A stretch of 31,819 nt of DNA from a virus: positions 1 to 31,819 of IMG/VR virus record IMGVR_UViG_3300005935_000076; one strand, given 5' to 3'. The notes beneath the pieces were generated by a model. The model searched no databases. It had not been told where the DNA came from and saw only the letters and a program-made list of their open reading frames with translations. The translations under genes were made by a program, and so were the position numbers. Shown here piece by piece: positions 15,100-20,920 of the stretch; within the stretch, counting starts at the first letter, position 1, and every line of letters starts with the position of its first letter.

Positions 15100-16431
15100 G
15101 TGAAAGTAAAATACATAGAAGTTATTGGAGCTGGGTACGTTGGCCTTGTTACAGCGGCTTGTTTGGCTGATAAAGGTCATTATGTGATGTGTGTTGATAC
15201 TGATGAAGAAAAAATCAAATTATTAAAAGATGGTATTATTCCAATACATGAGCCGGGATTGAAAGAATTGATTGTTGAAAATCAAAAACAAGGTCGTTTG
15301 CTTTTTTCATCAAATTTCAAATTTATGTTAATGAATCCTGATTTTATTTATCTCGCAGTGGGCACACCGTCAAATGAAGATGGTTCTGTAAATCTTTCTT
15401 ATCTGAAATCGGCGGCAATCTCAGTAGCTCAACGATTATGTGCAAAAACCATTATTATCTGCAAGAGTACCGTTCCTGTGGGTACGAATAAAATGCTCGC
15501 AGAATTGATTGATTCCCACACTGATGTTCCATTTGAAGTCGTAAGTAATCCCGAATTTCTTAAAGAGGGATCAGCTATTGATGATTTCAATAATCCTGAT
15601 AGGGTTGTGATTGGTAGTCGGAGTTCAGCGGCTTCAGACAGGGTTGAAGAATTGAATGATTTTGAAAATGGTTCCGTTTATAAAGTTATTAAAGCATTCC
15701 CGGAATCAGCCGAATTGATAAAGTATGCCTCTAATGCTATGCTTGCTTCTAGGATTAGTTTTATTAACGAGATTTCTAATCTGTGTGAACATTGTGGGGC
15801 TGATATTGATGAGGTTAAAGAGGGTATTGGGGCTGATAAGCGAATAGGTGGAGCATTTTTGAACCCAGGTGTAGGTTATGGGGGTTCGTGTTTCCCAAAA
15901 GATATTCAAGGTTTAGCACAAATGGGAAATGAAAATAATATTATTCTAAGAACAGTAGCGGCAATATTTGACGCCAATGAACTACAAAAACGGGTGATGT
16001 ATGTTAAACTTTATAGTTATTTTCGGGATAATTTGTACAATAAACGAATCGCTATTTGGGGATTGGCTTTCAAACCTGAAACAGATGATATACGAGAAGC
16101 TCCGGCTTTATCATTGATTAATACTTTGTTAGACGTTGGTGTAACAGTAGTTGTGCATGACCCAGAGGCAATGGACAATGTCCGGGCGATTTATGGTGAT
16201 AAGTTGATTTATTGCAATAATAAAGAGGATGCCTTGGATAATGCCGATGCTTTAGTGATTATGACAGAGTGGGATGATTATAAATGGAGTCAATTTCTGG
16301 AAATGAAAAACAGAATGAAAAAGCCGGTAGTGTTTGATGGCCGAAATATCTATAAACCCTCTGTAGCGAAGATGGGTGGTCTTACTTATATCAGTATGGG
16401 TCGAAAATCTGTTAATGTAGAGGAAAAATAG
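15100..16431 (+). CDS. UDP-glucose 6-dehydrogenase
   Basis: A 443-residue enzyme of the usual length for the family. GAGYVG (10-15) binds NAD. The catalytic cysteine is Cys264 in GYGGSCFPKD. Glu-containing PEFLKEGSA, the helix with the conserved KYASNA, and the C-terminal IAIWGLAFKPETDDIREAPA are all present. It oxidises UDP-glucose to UDP-glucuronate, the substrate of the epimerase at 10393. It sits among replication genes rather than with the glycosyltransferases. Start is a GTG with AGGGA nine bases upstream; an in-frame upstream start (15067) lies inside the primase gene and adds non-conserved residues. Confidence 0.93.
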   Translation: MKVKYIEVIGAGYVGLVTAACLADKGHYVMCVDTDEEKIKLLKDGIIPIHEPGLKELIVENQKQGRLLFSSNFKFMLMNPDFIYLAVGTPSNEDGSVNLSYLKSAAISVAQRLCAKTIIICKSTVPVGTNKMLAELIDSHTDVPFEVVSNPEFLKEGSAIDDFNNPDRVVIGSRSSAASDRVEELNDFENGSVYKVIKAFPESAELIKYASNAMLASRISFINEISNLCEHCGADIDEVKEGIGADKRIGGAFLNPGVGYGGSCFPKDIQGLAQMGNENNIILRTVAAIFDANELQKRVMYVKLYSYFRDNLYNKRIAIWGLAFKPETDDIREAPALSLINTLLDVGVTVVVHDPEAMDNVRAIYGDKLIYCNNKEDALDNADALVIMTEWDDYKWSQFLEMKNRMKKPVVFDGRNIYKPSVAKMGGLTYISMGRKSVNVEEK

Positions 16432-16445
16432 AAAAATCATACTTC

Positions 16446-16490
16446 TTATCGTACAAAGTAACTCCATACGATAATAATTGGAGTATTTTT
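16446..16490 (+). terminator. Terminator with overlapping hairpin (possible pseudoknot)
   Basis: ACTCCA (16461-16466) pairs with TGGAGT (16479-16484) and is followed by A and five Ts (16486-16490), a modest intrinsic terminator for the block ending with the dehydrogenase. An overlapping perfect 8-bp helix, TTATCGTA (16446-16453) with TACGATAA (16467-16474), encloses the left arm of the first one. The two helices together have H-type pseudoknot topology, or could act as alternatives. Confidence 0.55.
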
Positions 16491-16526
16491 GTCAGGTAAA
16501 CTGAAATTCAATAACGGAGAAAAATC

Positions 16527-16712
16527 ATGCTAGGTAAATTTCTGTATCACGGGGGAGCAATAGTATCAGCATTTTCTTTTGGATGCGTGTTGCTAAGTCT
16601 CGCTGATATTCGGATGTTGATTACATTTTTAGTCTGTTTTTTGGGCGGTTTATTGGCTCATACCGTGGGTGTGTTGTTATTGAATAAGGAATTGAATGAT
16701 GAAAATTTATAA
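16527..16712 (+). CDS. Small membrane protein
   Basis: A 61-residue protein with two hydrophobic segments (about residues 10-27 and 30-53) and short charged ends (MLGKF and LLNKELNDENL), so a predicted two-helix inner-membrane protein. Ribosome binding site GGAG is 9 bases before the ATG. It stands alone between a terminator and the structured-RNA region. Function is unknown. Confidence 0.65.
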   Translation: MLGKFLYHGGAIVSAFSFGCVLLSLADIRMLITFLVCFLGGLLAHTVGVLLLNKELNDENL

Positions 16713-16725
16713 ATACGAGACTTAG

Positions 16726-16753
16726 ACCATTTTCCCGGCGATGGGAAAATGGT
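16726..16753 (+). terminator. Strong hairpin after the membrane protein gene
   Basis: Perfect 11-bp stem: ACCATTTTCCC (16726-16736) with GGGAAAATGGT (16743-16753), loop of six bases. No T-run follows, so it may be a transcript-end stabiliser or a terminator needing a factor. Confidence 0.5.
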
Positions 16754-16823
16754 AGACAAATGAATACTTGATAGTATTGACCAATATGGTTAAAAAGTAA
16801 CTATTTATCCAAAAGCGTACATG

Positions 16824-16832
16824 TGGTATAAT
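16824..16832 (+). promoter_or_regulatory. Extended -10 promoter of the structured RNA
   Basis: TGGTATAAT is a perfect -10 (TATAAT, 16827-16832) with the TGn extension. No clear -35 exists at the usual distance, as is normal for extended -10 promoters. Transcription would start around 16839, just before the first element of the structured RNA. Confidence 0.65.
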
Positions 16833-16838
16833 TACTTT

Positions 16839-17000
16839 CTCGTACACCGTATTAGAGTCCCGGTGCTAATAGCAGGAGCAAAAGACGTATGAAGACAACT
16901 GTTTGTGAAAATAAATTAATTATAGAAACATTCACTTTTGGTTGTAGTGTATGTCTTTTGTAAAGTCCCCAAGGACTCTAAAACTTGGGGACTTTTTTTT
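16839..17000 (+). ncRNA. Structured ~160-nt RNA / attenuator leader upstream of the replication initiator
   Basis: Between an extended -10 promoter and a strong terminator lies a sequence with nested complementary segments: TTAGAGTCC (16852-16860) with GGACTCTAA (16973-16981), CAAAAGACGTA (16879-16889) with TATGTCTTTTG (16950-16960, one G-U), ACAAC (16895-16899) with GTTGT (16941-16945), and GTGAA (16905-16909) with TTCAC (16931-16935). Together they would form a long rod, with the outer helix reaching into the terminator loop. Near the 5' end CACCG/CGGTG (16845-16849/16861-16865) and TATTAG/CTAATA (16850-16855/16866-16871) are mutually exclusive hairpins. No convincing reading frame is present. 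It is either a stand-alone small RNA or a leader controlling read-through into the initiator gene at 17050. Confidence 0.65.
16962..17000 (+). terminator. Intrinsic terminator just upstream of the initiator gene
   Basis: AAAGTCCCCAAG (16962-16973) pairs perfectly over 12 bp with CTTGGGGACTTT (16984-16995), loop of ten bases, and the stem runs into eight Ts (16993-17000). This is a textbook rho-independent terminator 50 bases before the initiator start codon. Its loop (16973-16981) is perfectly complementary to 16852-16860. Confidence 0.92.
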
Positions 17001-17049
17001 ACAAAGGATGTTAATTATACTACAAAACAATCAATTCGGAGGTTTTCCC

Positions 17050-18117
17050 ATGCCTAAAAGTAACTACTTTCGACTACCAAACTGCTGGACAGACATAACT
17101 CACGACATAACGTCTTTGTCTGAATTAAAGGTTATTGAGTATGTATTACGACATACTTGGGGATTTGACGAATATGAAAAGCCTAAGAGAATAACAATAA
17201 ATGAGTTCATTATGGGCCGGAAAAAAAGAGATGGGAGTAGGATGGACAAAGGTACAGGATTATCTGAACCTTCTGTGATAAGAGGATTAAAAAAAGCAGT
17301 AGAAAATGGTTACTTAGAAGTCGAGTTGGACGGAAGGGATATGGCACGAAAAAAGAAGTTTTATTATCTAAGAATGGCAAAAAAAGATGAACCATCAAAA
17401 GTTAAGTCCAGACCTAAAGAAGTGACAGTTAGCTCTAAAGAAATGATAGTCAGACCTAAAGAAACGTTAGTTGGCTCTAAAGAAACGTTAGATCGTACAG
17501 AGAAAGACACTATAAAGAAAGACACTATAGAAAGAAACTTAATAGATAACTATTTGTCGAACCCTCCCGGGCCCGACGAAGTTACTGTAGTTTTTAATAA
17601 GTCTTTGAAAAATAATAAGTCTGCGGAAAAAAAGACGAAGTCTACAACTCCTTCTAAATTTGATATAAGAGCCGCCAAGAAACTTCACAAAATAGTATCC
17701 TCTTACATAACCATAAACTGCCGTTCAAAAATAAGTGAGTGGTCAAAACATTTTCGGTTAATGAGAGAATATGATAAAGTACCGGCTCCTAAAATTAAAG
17801 AGGCATTATTGTGGTTTGAGAAAAATATAGGAAAACTCTACGTTCCCGAGTGTTTTTCAGGAAAGTCTTTTCGGGAGGATTATAACGATGGAAAAATCCA
17901 AGCTGCTATGATTCGAGAGAAGGAAGATGAAAAAAGAATACAGAAAAAGAAGAATATGGCGAGTGGTGATGTTTATTACGGGGATATTAACGTAAGGTAC
18001 GTGCAGAGTAAGTATTTCACCAAACACGGATTTGGGCCTGCAAATCAAAAACAACTTGATGAGGTATTGGTAGAAATGGGATATTCTCCCGGTGCTGTGC
18101 CTTCTAGTAAGATTTAA
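17050..18117 (+). CDS. Replication initiator-like winged-helix protein (lambda O type)
   Basis: A 355-residue protein. The N-terminal 110 residues (YFRLPNCWTDI, SELKVIEYVLRHTWGF, TGLSEPSVIRGLKKAVENGYL) follow the winged-helix plan of phage O-type and plasmid initiators. A low-complexity linker of heptads with the pattern x-x-K-E-x-x-V (about residues 120-150) is encoded by 21-bp DNA repeats. The C-terminal part (KFDIRAAKKLHKIV onward) is basic and helical and may recruit the helicase encoded next. The start at 17050 has GGAGG seven bases upstream; the longer open frame from 16951 would begin inside the terminator. Role as origin-binding initiator is inferred from domain type, repeats and position. 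Confidence 0.75.
   Translation: MPKSNYFRLPNCWTDITHDITSLSELKVIEYVLRHTWGFDEYEKPKRITINEFIMGRKKRDGSRMDKGTGLSEPSVIRGLKKAVENGYLEVELDGRDMARKKKFYYLRMAKKDEPSKVKSRPKEVTVSSKEMIVRPKETLVGSKETLDRTEKDTIKKDTIERNLIDNYLSNPPGPDEVTVVFNKSLKNNKSAEKKTKSTTPSKFDIRAAKKLHKIVSSYITINCRSKISEWSKHFRLMREYDKVPAPKIKEALLWFEKNIGKLYVPECFSGKSFREDYNDGKIQAAMIREKEDEKRIQKKKNMASGDVYYGDINVRYVQSKYFTKHGFGPANQKQLDEVLVEMGYSPGAVPSSKI
17414..17497 (+). repeat. Four 21-bp iteron-like direct repeats inside the initiator gene
   Basis: The octamer CTAAAGAA begins at 17414, 17435, 17456 and 17477, exactly 21 bases apart, and most of each unit is similar (for example ACGTTAG in units 3 and 4). Degenerate units may flank the array (near 17393 and 17498). 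The arrangement copies that of the lambda origin, where iterons lie inside gene O. Confidence 0.78.
17501..17529 (+). repeat. Two 15-bp-spaced direct repeats next to the iterons
   Basis: AGAAAGACACTATA occurs at 17501-17514 and again at 17516-17529. The next ~30 bases are A+T-rich. Adjacent to the iterons this could be the DNA-unwinding part of the origin. Confidence 0.6.
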
Positions 18118-18265
18118 TAAAAGTTATTCAACGTAGAACGTCTTAAATTGGCCCTAGAAGGGCCTAGAATGTTTTTTTCGACTCAGAGTACCAAAAAAGT
18201 AAAGTAACGCACTGTAGGCCCCTTAACGGCCTCTCAGAGGCGGATAACGAGATAAGGATGGATGT
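18118..18265 (+). other. Gene-free structured leader before the DnaB-like helicase
   Basis: No reading frame. It holds GGCCCT/AGGGCC (18150-18155/18159-18164) followed seven bases later by seven Ts, AGGCC/GGCCT (18216-18220/18228-18232) and GCCTC/GAGGC (18229-18233/18237-18241). GGGCCTA (18160-18166) can instead pair with TAGGCCC (18215-18221). The overlapping pairings suggest a weak terminator or attenuator controlling the helicase gene. Confidence 0.4.
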
Positions 18266-19654
18266 ATGAAGCACAAGAAGTACGATGGGAGTGATTCACG
18301 TCGAATACTCTCCGCTATGATTACAGATGCGACGGTTTGTGCTAGAATTGGGAGTAAGTGGGAAAATGTTGGACTTTTTGCTAGTAGAACGGAGAATTTG
18401 ATAGCTAAGTGGGCTATAAAGTATCATCAAAAGTATGGAATAGCTATTAGGGAGAATATTGAAACATCGTTTGAGAATTGGGCAGATGGTGGGCGAGTAA
18501 GAGAAGAAACTGTAGAATCTGTAGGGAAATTGCTTGACTTTTTGAGTGAGGAGTATGATAAGGAGGAATCTCAGTCAGTTGAATATATCTTAGACATGGC
18601 CGGTCGGTTATTCAATAAGGTACGTCTTAAACAGACTTTGATGGCGGCAGAGAGTGAAATAGACGATAATGAAGTTGAGGAGGCCCAGGATCGAATAGCT
18701 GAGTTTCGGAAAGTTGAGCTTGGTGTTGGGAGTGTTTTCAAGCCTGGACAAGATTTAGAAGAATGGAAGGAGGCTCTCGATAATTCTGCTTTGGAGCAAT
18801 TGGTTAAATACCCCAAAGGAGTGGGTAAGTTTTTTTGGGGGGAATTTGGACGTGATTGCTTTGTGTCATTTGTGGGGGCGTCAGGTTCTGGTAAATCTTG
18901 GTGGTTATTAGATTTGGGATATAGGGGAGCTAGACAGCGGAAAAGAGTAGCTTTCTTTGAAATTGGAGATATGTCCAAAAATCAAGTTATTCGTAGATTG
19001 GGTCAACGGGCTTTACGTAGACCTCGGTATGATCGGATTTGTAGTATACCAACTTCTTTGGTGCATGATGAGGAGGGGGTTGATACAGATGATACTATTA
19101 TAACAGAAGATCGGATGCTTTCTGCTATCACTCCGAAAAAGTCTTTGGATGCGTGGGAAAAAATTCAGCGAAAAAAGGACTTATTTAGGTTGTCGTGTCA
19201 TCCGAATAGTAGTATAAATATGGAAGGGATTGAATCTATATTACAAGATTGGATTAGTGGTGGATGGGTTCCTGATATTATCATAATTGATTATGCTGAC
19301 TTATTAGCTCCTCCGAGGGGTATACAAGAGGAACGAGCACAAATAAATCATAATTGGAAACGAATGAGGAGGATGTCTCAGGAATATCATTGTTTGTTGG
19401 CCACGGCTACTCAGGCTGATGCAAAAAGTTATGAAAAGGGATTGTTGCGTAGAAAAAATTTCACTGATGATCGTAGGAAAATAGATCATACGACGGCGAT
19501 GGTAGCTTTGAATATGACTGATTCTGAGAAAAATAGAGGTATTACTCGTTTGAATTGGTGGAAACGTCGTGATGAGGGGTATATAGAAACCCAACAATGT
19601 AAGATTGCGGGGAGTTTTTCTGTTGGATGCCCTATAATTTTGTCTTGTTTTTGA
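18266..19654 (+). CDS. DnaB-like replicative helicase
   Basis: A 462-residue RecA-fold ATPase. An N-terminal helical part of about 150 residues is followed by Walker A GASGSGKS (204-211), a strand AFFEIGDM as in DnaB (the EM motif), Walker B IIIIDYADLL (338-347), and TATQAD with Gln383 at the sensor/H3 position. MVALNMTDSEKNRGITRLNWWKRRDEG resembles the DnaB arginine-finger region. It would unwind the fork as a hexamer, with the separate primase at 14210. The first gene after the origin region, it has its own ribosome binding site (AAGGATGG). Confidence 0.88.
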   Translation: MKHKKYDGSDSRRILSAMITDATVCARIGSKWENVGLFASRTENLIAKWAIKYHQKYGIAIRENIETSFENWADGGRVREETVESVGKLLDFLSEEYDKEESQSVEYILDMAGRLFNKVRLKQTLMAAESEIDDNEVEEAQDRIAEFRKVELGVGSVFKPGQDLEEWKEALDNSALEQLVKYPKGVGKFFWGEFGRDCFVSFVGASGSGKSWWLLDLGYRGARQRKRVAFFEIGDMSKNQVIRRLGQRALRRPRYDRICSIPTSLVHDEEGVDTDDTIITEDRMLSAITPKKSLDAWEKIQRKKDLFRLSCHPNSSINMEGIESILQDWISGGWVPDIIIIDYADLLAPPRGIQEERAQINHNWKRMRRMSQEYHCLLATATQADAKSYEKGLLRRKNFTDDRRKIDHTTAMVALNMTDSEKNRGITRLNWWKRRDEGYIETQQCKIAGSFSVGCPIILSCF

Positions 19655-19670
19655 GAAAATATCAACTATT

Positions 19671-19699
19671 TTGATAAAATTTCCATTTTTTGTGACAAT
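19671..19699 (+). promoter_or_regulatory. Sigma70-like promoter, copy 2 of the repeated promoter
   Basis: TTGATA (19671-19676), 17-base spacer, GACAAT (19694-19699). The spacer and the downstream ACAGATAATAG (19714-19724) match copy 1 at the left end of the window in exact register (both 43 bases after the -35). It lies just after the helicase stop and would drive the gene at 19761. Confidence 0.62.
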
Positions 19700-19760
19700 T
19701 GAGTCGGTTTTTAACAGATAATAGTGTAGAGGATTTGTTTTAGGGAAAGGAGTTAGAATA

Positions 19761-20114
19761 ATGGGAACAATTACAGGATGGACGAATTATCCATTTGTGG
19801 AACTGGGGGATACTCCACAGCAGTCTGGACCGTTACGAGAGTGTGAAGCATTGACTTATGATGGAAATAAGTATTCTGAGGTACTTGTTGCTGGATGTAT
19901 TTTTTATATGAAAATATTTTATGTTTTTCCAACAAGGAATGCTTGTCTTAGAGAAGTAAATTGGGTAAGTCACAAGTGGGCAAGTTCTTTGCCCAGACCA
20001 TCATGGACACATGAGGATTATAAGATTAATTCTTTGCCAATAATTAAGAATCCATCCAAAGTTGTGGATTTTTTATTGAGTATTTTGAGATTTGGAGAAG
20101 ATAAGGATGATTAA
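19761..20114 (+). CDS. Hypothetical protein
   Basis: A 117-residue protein, unrecognised. It is rich in aromatics and prolines (WTNYPFVELGD, KIFYVFPTRNACLREVNWVSHKW) and ends in an acidic tail. AAGGAG precedes the ATG. It is the first gene behind promoter copy 2. Its stop codon lies at the left foot of a long hairpin. Confidence 0.65.
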   Translation: MGTITGWTNYPFVELGDTPQQSGPLRECEALTYDGNKYSEVLVAGCIFYMKIFYVFPTRNACLREVNWVSHKWASSLPRPSWTHEDYKINSLPIIKNPSKVVDFLLSILRFGEDKDD

Positions 20115-20162
20115 GTTGAGGATTTAATTATTTCTCGTCGTGGCAGTGGGAGTCCTCGACTT
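20113..20162 (+). terminator. Long-loop hairpin at the end of the 19761 gene
   Basis: AAGTTGAGGA (20113-20122) pairs with TCCTCGACTT (20153-20162) over 10 bp with one G-U; loop of 30 bases; pyrimidine-rich tail (TCTCCTTCTTCC) follows. Similar in plan to the long-loop terminator at 31008-31067, but without a pure T-run. Confidence 0.42.
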
Positions 20163-20209
20163 TCTCCTTCTTCCATTGTCCGGCGGGATTATTTTGAAAG
20201 GTAATAGAA

Positions 20210-20338
20210 ATGAATGTTCAAAAATTGTATGAATATGTTCGGGAATTTTTTTGTGATACTTCCCGATTGGCCGAGGATACTAAGGCTGATTTAGAGTGGA
20301 TTAAAGAAGAGATTGATATTCTGTTAGATACACTTTAA
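20210..20338 (+). CDS. Very small protein (42 residues)
   Basis: A frame MNVQKLYEYVREFF... ending DILLDTL with AAAGG about eight bases upstream. It is amphipathic, acidic and predicted to be helical throughout. Length is too short to assign a function, but start, ribosome binding site and composition match its neighbours. Confidence 0.5.
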   Translation: MNVQKLYEYVREFFCDTSRLAEDTKADLEWIKEEIDILLDTL

Positions 20339-20359
20339 TTGCAAAGGAATGAGATTATT

Positions 20360-20509
20360 CAGGGTGTGGCGAAAATGGAAGACGTACATATAAGGAAGTA
20401 TCCATAATAGTTTGGTGTTCAGAATTATATGATTGATGGTGGAAACTGCCAATCAGCAGATGAACAAGTCCATAAAAATCCCATGCAGGTTCAAATCCTG
20501 CCATCCTGA
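20360..20509 (+). tRNA. Abnormal tRNA(Leu)-like sequence with ~65 extra nucleotides
   Basis: The ends form a good tRNA: acceptor CAGGGTG (20360-20366) with CATCCTG (20502-20508; one G-U), discriminator A20509, a class II D-arm (TGGCGAAAATGGAAGACGT, 20367-20385, very close to tRNA-Leu D-arms) and a perfect T-arm (GCAGG-TTCAAAT-CCTGC, 20485-20501). Between D- and T-arms lie 99 bases rather than about 35. CATATAA (20387-20393) and TTATATG (20425-20431) could extend an anticodon-like stem around 31 bases. I cannot place the anticodon. It may contain a small intron or insertion, or be a decaying gene. Confidence 0.5.
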
Positions 20510-20552
20510 TTTATTGTTTGTTTTATTGATTTTTTTTTGAAAGGAAATAGAT

Positions 20553-20726
20553 ATGATAGATATGTTTGCAGTTGAGCCCCATTTGTCAGATGGTATGACA
20601 GGCCGTAAGACGGGTCCATTTTCAACGCGAGAGCAGGCGGAGGAGGCTGGATTGTGTATGTTAGGTCTGCAAAATGGTTGTGCTGTGATTTGTGGATTTA
20701 GGATTATTGTTGAGAAAAAAGAGTAA
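20553..20726 (+). CDS. Very small protein (57 residues)
   Basis: A frame MIDMFAVEPHLSDGMTGRKTG, then TREQAEEAGLCMLGLQNG and CGFRIIVEKKE. The strand-helix-strand pattern with a QAEEAG helix resembles small phage proteins of the DUF-type found in early regions. AAAGGAAA precedes the ATG. Function is unknown. Confidence 0.58.
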   Translation: MIDMFAVEPHLSDGMTGRKTGPFSTREQAEEAGLCMLGLQNGCAVICGFRIIVEKKE

Positions 20727-20728
20727 GT

Positions 20729-20795
20729 TGCTTGATTACGATAATCTGATCCGTTAAAGTCGGAATAAAGGATAACTCAGTGAAATAATCAAGCA
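20729..20795 (+). ncRNA. Long hairpin abutting the second tRNA-like sequence
   Basis: TGCTTGATTA (20729-20738) is a perfect inverted repeat of TAATCAAGCA (20786-20795). Inside, CTGA/TCAG and TCCG-TTAAAGT-CGGA provide further helices, the last one shaped like an anticodon arm. It starts two bases after the preceding stop codon and ends exactly where the tRNA-like sequence starts. Confidence 0.4.
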
Positions 20796-20874
20796 CTCCC
20801 GGTAGCATAAGTGGGAATGCGACCCTCGTTATTATTATAGAGGGATTATGTGGGTTCGAATCCCATCCGGGTGG
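20796..20874 (+). tRNA. tRNA-like sequence with expanded anticodon loop
   Basis: Acceptor CTCCCGG (20796-20802) with CCGGGTG (20867-20873; one T-T mismatch); T8-A9; D-arm GCAT-AAGTGGGA-ATGC with the conserved A14, G18-G19 and A21; T-arm GTGGG-TTCGAAT-CCCAT (20850-20866). The anticodon stem CCCTC/GAGGG (20823-20827/20840-20844) closes a 12-base loop containing TTATTATTA instead of seven bases. Every other part is canonical. The amino acid identity cannot be read. Confidence 0.55.
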
Positions 20875-20920
20875 TTTTGGGGAAAGAAGAATTGTTTTTA
20901 GTTTTATAAGGAGTTTTGTG

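Noticed and set aside
16845-16871. H-type pseudoknot from CACCG/CGGTG and TATTAG/CTAATA
   Set aside because: Two of the three connecting loops would have zero length, so the two helices cannot coexist as a normal pseudoknot; treated as alternatives.
16951-17049. Upstream extension of the initiator gene
   Set aside because: It would begin inside the rho-independent terminator and adds no conserved residues; 17050 has an ideal ribosome binding site.
17411-17530. CRISPR array
   Set aside because: The 21-bp units are directly adjacent without spacers and lie in a coding frame; no CRISPR array or cas gene is present in the window.
20360-20509. Group I or archaeal-type intron in the tRNA(Leu)-like gene, or a tmRNA
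   Set aside because: The extra ~65 bases are too short for a group I core, bacterial-type signals argue against an archaeal host, and no tag-peptide frame or tmRNA features are visible.
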